Below are positions 55,032 through 64,000 of a stretch of 64,000 nucleotides of DNA, one piece after another. This DNA comes from Bombardia bombarda (taxonomy: Eukaryota; Ascomycota; Sordariomycetes; Sordariales; Lasiosphaeriaceae), in the NCBI GenBank assembly GCA_030512295.1, contig JAULSR010000001.1, positions 5,665,001-5,729,000 of the forward strand. The letters are read 5' to 3'. Under the pieces are notes generated by a model. That model was not told the origin of the DNA. It made no database searches and saw only the letters and a program-made list of their open reading frames with translations. A program made the position numbers and the translations under genes. Numbering within the stretch: position 1 is the stretch's first letter; every line of letters starts with the position of its first letter.

Positions 55032-56183
55032 ATAGAACCTAACTATCATGCACCATCATAACCCGAGATAGCTTACTCTTCTTACTATCGTGGTCCCCAT
55101 GCTCATGGGCGCAACATACCGTATGTGTATACCACCGCCAGTGAAGCTTATCACTACTCTCTCTGGCGCAAACACCTTTGGGCCGTCTCCTCCACATGGA
55201 GTGGACGCCAAGCCAACTGCCGGGACGGGAACAACAGATATCGATTGAATATTAATATTGCCCGTCGGTTATTATTAGGAGGGATGCCATGGACAATATC
55301 AGGGACTTTGCACACCTCCATGGCCAGAATACCACCCTTTGTCAAAATGCAACATTTGCACGACAGCCGCATTTTCGCAAAATGGCAAGCCGTGTGGAAT
55401 TTGTGGAAAACACTTGCGTCTTTTACAGTGTGTCAAGTTGCGAGTTCGAATGCGTCATGGTTAGCACCTGCAAGGAGTGCAGTTTAGAGAGTTACGTGGA
55501 TGTAACACATCCAAATCATGGTGTACACACTTGCTTTTGTATAAGTTCAGTCATGAGATGAAGGCAGAGGAGAATCCAACGTTCCAACATGAAAAAAACG
55601 GCCCGGTCTGGTGCCAAGCGTTGGGCAAATACGGTCGGTCCCGCATTCTCCCACCCGCGACCCCGGCCCCCAGCACTGTGTCCTCGGTACATTAGCGTCT
55701 GTTTTGCCCTCGATCTGAACAATAGGCCCTGTTAGGGACAGCCACAGAGCCAGGGCTGAAAGCTAACAGGGGGATAAGCTCGCAGCCACTAAAAAGCTTG
55801 GGGGCACATGCTCTCTCGTCACCCCGCCAGACTTTCCCTGCATCCCACTTTTTGACATCCAGAAAATTTAAAACCTCTCACCGACTTGACGGCCACGACC
55901 TCTTCCCTTCACTTCGATCTTGCTCAATCCAGCACCTCTGGCACATGGCATAGCCTCTCTAAGACTTATTTTCTATCTTCCGTTTCTCCTACGACAAAAG
56001 CAACAGCTGTACTTGCTTCAGCCTGGTCCAGCTTGGCGCATACCTCGCGCATACATTGCGCCCGAAATCCTGGCAGCTGTCGCTTGAGCCTTAAGCCCGT
56101 CTCGAGCTTTCTTTGCCATTGTCGCGACTCGCCAGATGCGCTTGATCCATTGAGACACACCGCTAGCATCTCCCTGTCATCTT
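55032..56183. other. Intergenic and start of the long SPE2 leader
   Basis: No gene supported. A very short upstream ORF (ATGGCATAG, Met-Ala-stop) lies near 55943. The region from about 55860 is pyrimidine-rich and probably transcribed. Confidence 0.4.
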
Positions 56184-56295
56184 ATGAGCTCTGTCGACCT
56201 TCTCCGATTCCTGTCTAAGCCTGCAAAGTGCGACAGCCCCTGACTCCTACTCCTCCTTCTCAGTTACTAACCTGCGTGCCAACAGGCCTCGATAA
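56184..56295 (+). promoter_or_regulatory. Candidate spliced upstream ORF in the SPE2 leader
   Basis: The ATG at 56184 opens MSSVDLLRFLSKPAK. A 58-bp intron (56228–56285; GTGCGA donor, TTACTAAC branch site, CAACAG acceptor) would end it as …KPAKPR* at 56295. Unspliced it reads …KPAKCDSP* to 56243. AdoMet decarboxylase genes in animals and plants are controlled by polyamine-sensitive uORFs; the same role here is inference. Confidence 0.45.
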
Positions 56296-56685
56296 CATCG
56301 ACATTATACACAACATCGTCTACCCTGTACTAGTTCCTCAAACATATTTATTGCCAATCCATCTCGTTTGGGAATTGCCCGATACTCCTCCACAGGTATC
56401 GGCCTCGTCGTGACCACGGCCCAGTCAAAGAGAAAGCCCAACATTCCATTCTCAAAGCTCCACCGTCTTCCTCTTCGCGCCAGACCACCCTAACGTCTAC
56501 TCTGTGAGACGTTGAGCTTCCCTACCCGCATACTGCAGCTGGCTTAGCCAGCATCCCCGGAGACACCACAATCCTGTGGGCCTACTCTCTCAAACGGACA
56601 CCGCAAGGTTCGTTTGAGCGGCAGCTAGTGTCCCGCGGACGCTCCTTCCAAGGACATATCGCCAACCCCTACAACCTAAATCACG

Positions 56686-58128
56686 ATGTCCAACCCCGAG
56701 GTTCTCGGCAACTCCGCGCTCTCGTCTTCCGAAGGCACCCTGCATTTGACCATCAACCATGAGGTCGCTGCGGACCTCGACTCTACGAATGCCTTCGAGG
56801 GTCCCGAGAAACTTCTCGAAGTCTGGTTCGCCCCAAGCCCGAAGTCCCTCCCCCCAGGAGTCAACGAGAATGGCTTGAAGGCTGTGGATTCAACCACCTG
56901 GGAGGCTATGCTGGACCTCGTCAACTGCCAGGTTCTCTCCATCGTCAGATCCGACGATGTCGACGCGTACCTTCTCTCCGAGTCGAGCATGTTCGTCTTC
57001 CCGCACAAGATCATCCTGAAGACCTGCGGAACTACGACACTGTTGCTAGGACTGCACCGACTTCTGCGAATCGCCGCTGCCGATGCTGGATTTCCTTTCC
57101 ACAACGCCACTTCGCTTCACGATACCCATGCCGCCGCCACCCCGCACCGCGTCTTTTACAGCCGTAAGAACTTCCTGTTCCCCGACAAACAGCGGGGGCC
57201 CCATCGCAGCTGGAAGGAGGAGGTCAAGTTCCTGGACGAAATGTTCGAAAACGGCAGCGCCTACATGGTTGGCAAGATGAATGGCGATCACTGGTATCTT
57301 TACATCACGTCGCCCAACAGCACACTGACGCCTCCGCGAACTCCCGTGTCCAGCCACAGCGGGAGTCCGACGCGCACCTCGTCCAAGATCCCTACCGGCA
57401 TTGTCTCACCATTTGCTCCGAGCGTTCAGATCACGTCTGATGAGACTCTAGAGATCTTGATGACGGACCTTGACGTCGAGCACGCAAAGCAGTTCTACCA
57501 AGCGCAAGCGAGTGCGGTCGCTAGCGGTGAAACTGCCATTGCGCAGCAGCCTTCGCCCGACTCGCTCACTACTGAGGGGCATGCTCTGGGAACGGCTGTT
57601 TCGCAGAACTGCGGCCTCTCGGATGTGTACCCCACGTCCATCTACCCCGATGCGCGCATCGACGCCTACCTGTTCTCGCCCTGCGGCTTCTCCGCCAACG
57701 GCGTCGTCCCTGCTCCCCCGACGGCAGATGATAGTCACACTAAGGCTGCGCACTACTTCACTGTCCATGTCACGCCGGAGCCAAACTGCTCGTTTGCGTC
57801 CTTCGAAACCAACGTGCCAGGCGGACAGAGGGGGCGCGAGACAGCCGACGTTATAGAGCACGTCGTCGGCATCTTCCGCCCCGGCCGGTTCAGCGTGACG
57901 CTGTTCGAGGCCAAGGGCAAGTCAGCCGACTCCTCCTCGCGCGTGGATGACGATGAGCCACGGCCCGTCTTTGGAGATGCTGCGAAGCAGCGCATGGAGC
58001 GCATTCAGGGTTATCGTCGCATTGATCGTATTGTTCATGATTTTGAGGATTACGATCTTGTGTTCCGGTTTTATGAGCGTGATGGGTGGGTCGGCGAGGG
58101 AGGTGCTAGGGTTGGTGAGGAGGATTGA
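56686..58128 (+). CDS. SPE2: S-adenosylmethionine decarboxylase proenzyme
   Basis: Intron-free 480-aa protein that supplies decarboxylated AdoMet for spermidine and spermine synthesis. FEGPEKLLEVWF opens the core. YLLSESSMF contains the self-cleavage site, between Glu99 and Ser100, that creates the pyruvoyl cofactor. ILKTCGTT holds the catalytic Cys114. FYSRKNFLFPDKQRGPHRSW, YMVGKMNGDHWYLYI, LEILMTDLDVEHAKQFY, IDAYLFSPCGFSANG and HYFTVHVTPEPNCSFASFET follow in family order. It is longer than the human enzyme (334 aa) because of a Ser/Pro/Thr insert around 210–245 and a C-terminal extension. A long leader with uATGs precedes it, suggesting translational control. Confidence 0.96.
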   Translation: MSNPEVLGNSALSSSEGTLHLTINHEVAADLDSTNAFEGPEKLLEVWFAPSPKSLPPGVNENGLKAVDSTTWEAMLDLVNCQVLSIVRSDDVDAYLLSESSMFVFPHKIILKTCGTTTLLLGLHRLLRIAAADAGFPFHNATSLHDTHAAATPHRVFYSRKNFLFPDKQRGPHRSWKEEVKFLDEMFENGSAYMVGKMNGDHWYLYITSPNSTLTPPRTPVSSHSGSPTRTSSKIPTGIVSPFAPSVQITSDETLEILMTDLDVEHAKQFYQAQASAVASGETAIAQQPSPDSLTTEGHALGTAVSQNCGLSDVYPTSIYPDARIDAYLFSPCGFSANGVVPAPPTADDSHTKAAHYFTVHVTPEPNCSFASFETNVPGGQRGRETADVIEHVVGIFRPGRFSVTLFEAKGKSADSSSRVDDDEPRPVFGDAAKQRMERIQGYRRIDRIVHDFEDYDLVFRFYERDGWVGEGGARVGEED

Positions 58129-59016
58129 GGTAGTTTGATGAATAATCATATCGTTGTTTCGGCTGACATATGCGTCAGACCTCGGTTTTCTTGGAGCAGT
58201 GCGTTCGTTTTTACCTTTTTTCTTTTTCTTTTTGCGGGAGCGAGCGAAAGCTCGCATGGATACAACCCATGAGGTTGGTTTGTCATGTGTCATGACCTTT
58301 TTCGTCCAGTATTCTATTAGACTGGACATACATAAGCTGGCTGTACTTGCGCTATCTACCTACCTACCTACACATAGCAGGCACTTGCTCATTATCTGAA
58401 TCTACATACATACTTGGTTATCCTTCTCACACCCAGCGTCTTCGCTTTTCCGTACCGCTTCACTGTCTTCGCTTCATTGTCTTCGCTTCACCATCTTCAC
58501 CTGATAGAGCACTGAACCACGTGGTTTCCATGATCCATCCCACACATACTAACGTCTGGGCAATACGAGTGCTTGAGGATTACGATGACTATACCGGTTG
58601 CTTAGCTCGCTACTATCCGATACTCACATTCTAACTCCCCTTGACACAAGTGACAATGTCACATATTGGTCTTTTTCGCATCCCATGCCTCGGTTTGATT
58701 CCACTCCCTGCTAGGATTTCTAGTTGACACACTTCTTGGCAGCTGTGCACGCAATTCTATCAAGTGAGCCCCTTCCCCGCCCAGTCTATGACAGCAGGTC
58801 TGCCAGCTTTTGATGTATTAGTCCAGCGCTGTCCTGCAGCTGGGGTATATCTTGCGTTCGATTTTCCCTCTTCCTCTCTTGCTCTGTTTCTATTTTGTTT
58901 TTTTCTTCCAGCTGGCTTCTCTGGGATCTTTGCGACACAAGACATTCTTTCGGTCGCAACAAACTCTTGACACCACATTGCGACTCCTCGCCTTTGAGAA
59001 CAACAACGACCTTCAA
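58129..59016. other. Intergenic region
   Basis: Divided between the SPE2 3' flank and the pyrimidine-rich leader of the membrane-protein gene. A CTACCTACCTACC run lies at ~58356–58370. No gene supported. Confidence 0.5.
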
Positions 59017-61169
59017 ATGATGGGACGCGACTCAGACTGGGATCCGCGGGACGGACCCCTGAATCCCGAATTCTACCATTCCTCAACCTATTCCACTAGT
59101 GCTCACCCAACTTTCGCCTCCACGTTGAGTAAAAGGGAGCTGTTGGGGCCCAACACTGGTCCTCATCCGCCAGTTTCCTCTTCTTCAAAGAGGAAAAGAG
59201 ACGCACTCTATTGCTGTTGCAAGACCTTCTGCTCGTTTAACGTCGTGATACCGATACAGTTCTTGCTCCTTATAGGGGCCTCAGTCGGTGGGATAGTCCT
59301 GTCGGTATTTTCCTTGACTGGTCAAAACCTCAATACGGACGGAACCAAGTGGCAGGATAGTGCCCACACTGTGTTTATGTCAGCCGTAAGTCGCCTTGTT
59401 TTCTCGGACTCTGATTTAAAAGCATAAGTCCCACTCCAGCATTCAAAACCGCCTCTTGTGCCCAATCCTCATCTTTACTGACTATAATCTATGTAGAGTC
59501 TCTCGTCATTTATCCACTGCTGTCTTTACCTTTGGTCATTGAGTTCCGTGCGTCGTTACGAAAAGAGGCCCGCCTCCTTCAAGAGACACATTCCTGCTTT
59601 TACGGCATTTACCTCCTACATGTGCTTCTGCTGGTGGTTGCTCGCGGGTATCCTTGTCTTCTTTGGGATAAACACCCCAGGACATAGCGACGTGACTCTG
59701 ATGAAATGGGACATGGTTGTTTGCGGCTTTGGTGCCCCCTTGATGTTGTTTCAGGCTTTACGCTTCCTGAGGGCCAAACGGCCCATCGCTTTACACAAGT
59801 GCCGAGACACCTCAGGAACTCGGTTGGTGTCCATTCCAAATCCAACAATGGGTGGCGCAGATATCGAAGCCGCAGCTTCACCTCCGAGCTCAAACTCGTC
59901 TAAAAAGACCAATCATAGCGGAGGCGCATCACCCTGGGGTACAGCACCACCAGATCCTCTTAGTAAAGAGGTAAACATCAAAACCGTGGAACCTGGCTGG
60001 AATCTTCAGCAAGGTTATCCGCCTCAACCTCGCTTTGGTCAAGATACACCTCACTCTCACAGATCAGGCTCTGTCTCGGGAAAACAGCCAGCAGCTCCCC
60101 CTGTGTCTCACATATCTCAGTCGGTGTGCCCAGCACTTACGCAAGTCGAACAATATCGCGGACCGCCCTCAACGCCGCCTCCTGCCACCCAGATGCCCGA
60201 TCCCGTTCATCACAACGGCATTTCGCTAAGTCGAGCTGCTTCCCACGCTTCTCGATCTATCCAATCGACCCCGAAACCGCGACCTCCCATACCGGTACCT
60301 GGTATCCCTCGTCAACCGCTCCCGCCCTTGTTGACGATTCTTCCTCCCTCTCACGGGAATAACAAAAGTCCCTACGTGTCCCCATACGTATCTGACGACG
60401 AGGGCGGCCGTGCACCATTTCCGGTATCTCGCACCTCGACTCTCAACGGTAAAGGCAAAGGCAGTAAAAAGGGGCGCTAAGACATGGACTGGTACAGCTA
60501 GGGCAATCCATTCACGCTCATCTGACGGAGCCTTTTGGCAACATCTGGTAAGAGCGCTATCAACAAGCTCCGGCCGAGTCCTCCTTTGAATTTCGAAATG
60601 GATTACAAGCGAACACCGCACCGGGAGAGTCCCAGCCCGATGCTGAACTCTGTGGCAAGAAGACGAAACGACAAAGGAAGCGAGAGAGGAAGGAAAGGAA
60701 GGAGCCAGAGGAGACCAATGATCAAATCGGTGGCAAGAAGTCGAAAGGACAAAGGAGGCAAGAGAATATGGGAAGAGAGCAGCGAGAGAAGAGGGAACAG
60801 GAGGCGAAAGAGTATCAGGCTAAGAAGGAACGAGAAGCGGAGGAGCAACGCAACGCGAGCCAGCCAAACAACACAGCAGTTAGGATTTTTAGAGAGCAAG
60901 CAGGATGGAGTTGACCGCCCGGCATAGCGCAAGATCAGCACGGCGAGCGAACGAAAGACAAAACCGGCGGTGTCAAATTCTTTGGGGATGACAACCTAGA
61001 GAAGAAGAAGTCTGCCGGAGGGAAGAAAGATGAAGAGAAACGAAAACCCTTCTGGTCGCGCTCCAAAGGGGGTGGTACTGGAGGTGGTGGTACTGGAGAG
61101 GGTAGTGCGAAGAGAAAGAGACAGTGGAAGAATAAAGCGAAGTTCCGGAAAGGTGGCAGGAAACATTAA
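59017..61169 (+). CDS. Four-TM membrane protein with long basic/charged cytosolic tail
   Basis: Exon 1 is 59017–59385 and exon 2 starts at 59497 (intron GTAAGT…TAG). TM-like segments are VVIPIQFLLLIGASVGGIVL, FIHCCLYLWSL, FTSYMCFCWWLLAGILVFF and MVVCGFGAPLMLFQALRF. A Pro/Ser-rich tail follows. The simple model stops at 60480 (450 aa). A longer model splits exon 2 at 60448 (GTAAAG…AAG, 60449–60552). It continues with 60553–60878 and, after a 60-bp intron (GTTAGG…CAG), 60939–61169, giving about 625 aa. These extra exons carry clear coding structure: a coiled coil KEYQAKKEREAEEQRN and KTGGVKFFGDDNLEKKK, ending KFRKGGRKH. The phases fit, so both ends may be used, or the 3' exons belong to another gene. 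No family recognised; the four-TM layout recalls MARVEL-like proteins. Confidence 0.6.
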
Positions 61170-61869
61170 GCTATCTGGGTGGACTCACAGATATATTCCT
61201 GGATCACGATACCACGGCATGGCTGTGGTCTAGTACGCTCGTTTAATCCCTTTTTCTTTTCCACTCGTCTTTCCTTTTCCTACTTACCTTCGCGTTAATA
61301 CACCCGGGCTGGTCACGGGGTGGTGCTTCCTGATAGACTGCAGATATTTACATAGACTTCAGGAGGCCCAGCGCACACGATAGTATTTATGATAGTCCTG
61401 GCTTGGCTCATGTCTGTTCCCACATAACATGAGTATCTCGTGACATGGTGTGATCTTGCACGTTTATGTGTACGCCAATATCGAAACTTGAAAGATACTA
61501 ACAAGAACAGAAATAATAACCCTTGATAAGTTTCTGGCATAACCATTGTCGCTCATAATTTCTTGACCATTTGTCTTTCCTTTTCTCGAGCTTCCATATT
61601 TGTCTCTGACGGCATGCTATCTCATGAGACTACGACACCAAATATTCCCAGCGCACACCAAAATGCCCACTTGACTGAGCCGCAAGTTATCAACATAGAC
61701 AATGAGTAAAGTAAGACATTGAAAATCACGGCAATCATCCAAGAGTGGTGTAGGACACGGCCGGCGCCTAGAGGTTGTCTCTCGCGGCTTAACACACGGG
61801 TATCTCGACATTCAAGGCTGGCCCAACGACAAGAATGGCTGGTGGAATGCGCAGGGAAATCGGGAAGTT
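61170..61869. other. Intergenic region
   Basis: 700 bp between the membrane-protein gene and a small minus-strand gene. AT-rich. No gene supported. Confidence 0.5.
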
Positions 61870-62328
61870 CTATGCCCGAGCGATTGGTAGGTATTCCGTA
61901 CATGTGACAGCCAAACATCCCACGGACACAACCTGGTGGGCTCGCGTCACTGTCGTCACCGAGTCATCAAGGGTCACCCCTCCTAGTATCATGGCCATTT
62001 CCTCGACTACGTTCTGTGCGTATTGAACGAAGCCTAAGGGTCGGAGAGCATTTTAGTCCTAAAACGTAACGAGAAGAAGGAACGGCGTATACTTCGCACC
62101 GATGACTGCACCTAGCCTCTTGCTCATACTAGCGGTGTCGCCCGTGACCGTCACCTCGGGAGGCTGACATCGCTCTTGTCTACGTGTGACCCCTTTTGGC
62201 TCTGAATTTGGTGAAGAAACGAGAATGAGTCGAGAACGTACCTTGCTGCAGCGGATCTGTGCATGGTACCAATCTCTACTCGGCCAATCGACCAGCCCGT
62301 AAGTTCCTTCAGCTTTCTTTACACACAT
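61870..62328 (-). CDS. Putative small spliced gene, function unknown
   Basis: Coding-like minus-strand exons: up to 62242 (GLVDWPSRDWYHAQIRCSK), 62100–62163 (PPEVTVTGDTASMSKRLGAV) and 61870–62033 (GFVQYAQNVVEEMAMILGG, then VTLDDSVTTVTRAHQVVSVG, ending IARA). Introns 62164–62241 (GTACGT…CAG) and 62034–62099 (GTGCGA…TAG) keep the phase. The start is uncertain: the open frame reaches an ATG at 62328, but an upstream exon is possible. No signal peptide or known domain. Confidence 0.4.
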
Positions 62329-62653
62329 TCGAGACGTGATTAACCGACAGCTGGCAACAATGACTGTAACAAGCCCTACACAGGGCTACACAGGGAAATA
62401 GCAAATGTCTCTTGCTGCTTCTCGGTAGCGGACCATTACTTGATCCAAAGATATCGACTTGCACAGCTCAATTCCTTGATTTTAAATAGCGTCCCAGACC
62501 CAGTGAAGTTGGCAGTTTTCAAAAGAACACCATAGCACCCAGGTAAGACACAAAGAAAGACATAAAGTGCTAACATCACCACCTAACTAGTTCTAAATTA
62601 TAAACAACAGTCATCCAAAGCCCAGCAATCCCAGCCCGAAATACCTTCCCAAA
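62329..62653. other. Short intergenic region
   Basis: 325 bp of AT-rich DNA. No gene seen. Confidence 0.5.
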
Positions 62654-63865
62654 TCAACCCATCCGATCCCCAACATACGCCTCTTCCCCTCCAACCTCCA
62701 CAACCAACACCTCCGGATCCCCAGCATTCACCTTCCCCGACTGATCCTCCCCGCCATCCATCTGCACATCGTCATACGCAAACGCATACCCCTTCCCGTC
62801 CAAATTACACTCATGCACAATCCTCGCGTAATGGTTCGTCGGCTCACACTTATAAAACGTATCCGGATGCGACGGATGCTCCGCGACATCCACAATACAG
62901 CTCCGCTGAAACGCCGCCGCCAGCCGTGGGATAATCGCGTTCCTCGTCGGCGACGGCCCCGTCGTGAACGGCCCGCTATTGCACCCCAATATATCCGCCG
63001 TCGTCGGCTTCGCAAACCTCTCGCCCCCCACCACCAGCTCATCCGTCCCCTTGTCCACATGTCCATCCACCACGCCCGCCGCCGCCTGCGTGTTGATCCT
63101 CAGCTTTTCCGATCCCCGATGGAACAACCCGCGATGACCCTCCCGATACCTCTCCCACGCCCTCTCAACCAACCCCTCGAAATACCCCTCAAAACCCACC
63201 CCCACCGCGCCCCCATGCGTCGGACTCAACGCCCTCAACGGCCTTCCCTCGCCCCCCTTCTGCTGCACAATCAGCCGGTCCCACGGCCTCCCATCTTTCT
63301 CCGCTTGCGCCCTCAACCCCTCACAGACCCTCTCCAGCCCATCCGCCCCCATCCCCGCCACATGCTGCACCTTCCCCCCACCGTCCCTCTCAGCCAGCGT
63401 CAGCGCCACCGGCAGCCGCGACACAAAGTCGACATAGCTGATATTCGCAAACAGCTGATCGCCGTTCAGCGTGAACTCGCAGAACGCAAAGTCCACGTCG
63501 GCATTCGGGTCAGAGGGGTTCAACACCGAGGGCTCGACGAGCGCCGCGCCGCCGCCGGGGCCGCCGGGGTTGCGCAGAAAGACGAGCTGGCGCTCGCCGC
63601 GGCTGAACCAGATGCGGCCGCCGGCGATTTGGGGGATGGTGACGGCGACGGTGTTGCCCGGGGGGCCGAGCGGGATGGCGACGGGCGCGGTGAGGGGCTG
63701 GAGGATTTGGCCATCGGGTGGGGAGGGCGGGTAGTGGAGGGTGTGGCCGTCGGATTGGAGGAAGACGCGCGCGGAGTTGGATTGGATGGCGAGGCCGGTG
63801 ATGTAGGCGAAGACGAGGGGGGTGGTGGTGCGGTTGACGAGGTGGATTGTGAGGGAGTCGGGCAT
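62654..63865 (-). CDS. GH64/thaumatin-like beta-1,3-glucanase-type protein, no signal peptide
   Basis: Intron-free 403-aa protein starting MPDSLTIHLVNRTTTPLVFA. The N-terminal third is the beta-sandwich of GH64-TLP proteins (IPQIAGGRIWFSRGERQLVF, FCEFTLNGDQLFANISYVDF). The C-terminal part includes CNSGPFTTGP, IIPRLAAAFQRSC and NHYARIVHECNLDGKGYAFA, blocks seen in GH64 glucan endo-1,3-beta-glucosidases. YDDVQMDGG near the end is also typical. Known GH64 enzymes are usually secreted, but here the N-terminus enters the fold directly and no hydrophobic leader is visible. Either it is cytosolic or a leader exon lies beyond the window. Activity is inferred from fold only. Confidence 0.8.
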   Translation of the reverse strand: MPDSLTIHLVNRTTTPLVFAYITGLAIQSNSARVFLQSDGHTLHYPPSPPDGQILQPLTAPVAIPLGPPGNTVAVTIPQIAGGRIWFSRGERQLVFLRNPGGPGGGAALVEPSVLNPSDPNADVDFAFCEFTLNGDQLFANISYVDFVSRLPVALTLAERDGGGKVQHVAGMGADGLERVCEGLRAQAEKDGRPWDRLIVQQKGGEGRPLRALSPTHGGAVGVGFEGYFEGLVERAWERYREGHRGLFHRGSEKLRINTQAAAGVVDGHVDKGTDELVVGGERFAKPTTADILGCNSGPFTTGPSPTRNAIIPRLAAAFQRSCIVDVAEHPSHPDTFYKCEPTNHYARIVHECNLDGKGYAFAYDDVQMDGGEDQSGKVNAGDPEVLVVEVGGEEAYVGDRMG

Positions 63866-64000
63866 TTTCTGTTTTGGGGGGTTGGGTTGGGGGTGGGTGT
63901 TTGTATGCTTGAGTCGTGGTGTTATAGATGTGTAGTTGTCTGGTTGTGTGGTGGTTGTAGAGTTGAATCGTGTGGAGAGGTGGCATGCATGTCGTGTCGA
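63866..64000. other. Upstream flank of the GH64-like gene to window end
   Basis: The GT-rich plus strand (CA-rich on the coding strand) resembles a fungal 5' UTR. No gene seen. Confidence 0.4.

Noticed and set aside
1..64000. Telomere repeats, rRNA genes, transposase or reverse transcriptase genes
   Set aside because: None recognised on either strand.

Overview
The window is nuclear DNA of a filamentous ascomycete, most likely a Sordariomycete. Genes carry one to three short GT–AG introns of about 50–110 bp (one of 360 bp), with CTAAC/CTGAC-like branch sites. The gene content fits: CYP53-type P450, spherulin-4/GH135, GH64, CFD1, AdoMet decarboxylase, fungal APH-like phosphotransferase and DUF7730-like relics, and TACC microsatellites. 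Family names come from reading translations by eye; no search was run.

Left block (1–14.2 kb), ordinary gene space. A SNF2/RAD5-type ATPase runs off the left edge just before its Walker A motif. Two decayed members of expanded fungal families follow (APH-like kinase, DUF7730-like). Then come an FAD/NAD(P)-binding oxidoreductase, a large low-complexity Ala/Pro/Ser/Thr protein with a Gly/Val-rich tail, tRNA-Lys(CUU), an atypical SDR (HTATIP2-like) and a secreted spherulin-4 protein.

Middle block (about 14.2–44.5 kb), a repeat island with very few intact genes. The only convincing complete gene is an RRM protein (22.7–24.3 kb), whose upstream region carries four heat-shock-element motifs. The left half (15–30.4 kb) is a graveyard of short fragments of conserved housekeeping genes: RPN10, PAB1, a B-type cyclin, RPS9, RPB8 and EGD1/beta-NAC, plus two copies of one coiled-coil segment. 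All of these recognised fragments lie on the minus strand. Four copies of a ~63-bp hairpin with compensatory base changes are interspersed, two of them directly beside fragments. The right half (30.7–44 kb) is a series of unrelated degenerate tandem arrays with periods from 2 to about 430 bp.

Right block (44.5–64 kb), ordinary gene space again: an FtsJ-like methyltransferase with a probable GC–AG intron; a CYP53 P450 broken by one missing base in a C run; a large intron-free conserved fungal protein; CFD1 (cytosolic Fe-S assembly); SPE2 (AdoMet decarboxylase, with a long leader holding a spliced uORF candidate); a four-TM membrane protein with alternative 3' exons; a small spliced gene; and a GH64/thaumatin-like glucanase without a signal peptide.

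The most unusual feature is the 15–30 kb island: same-strand housekeeping-gene fragments beside a covarying hairpin repeat. It may be the product of a gene-fragment-capturing element.
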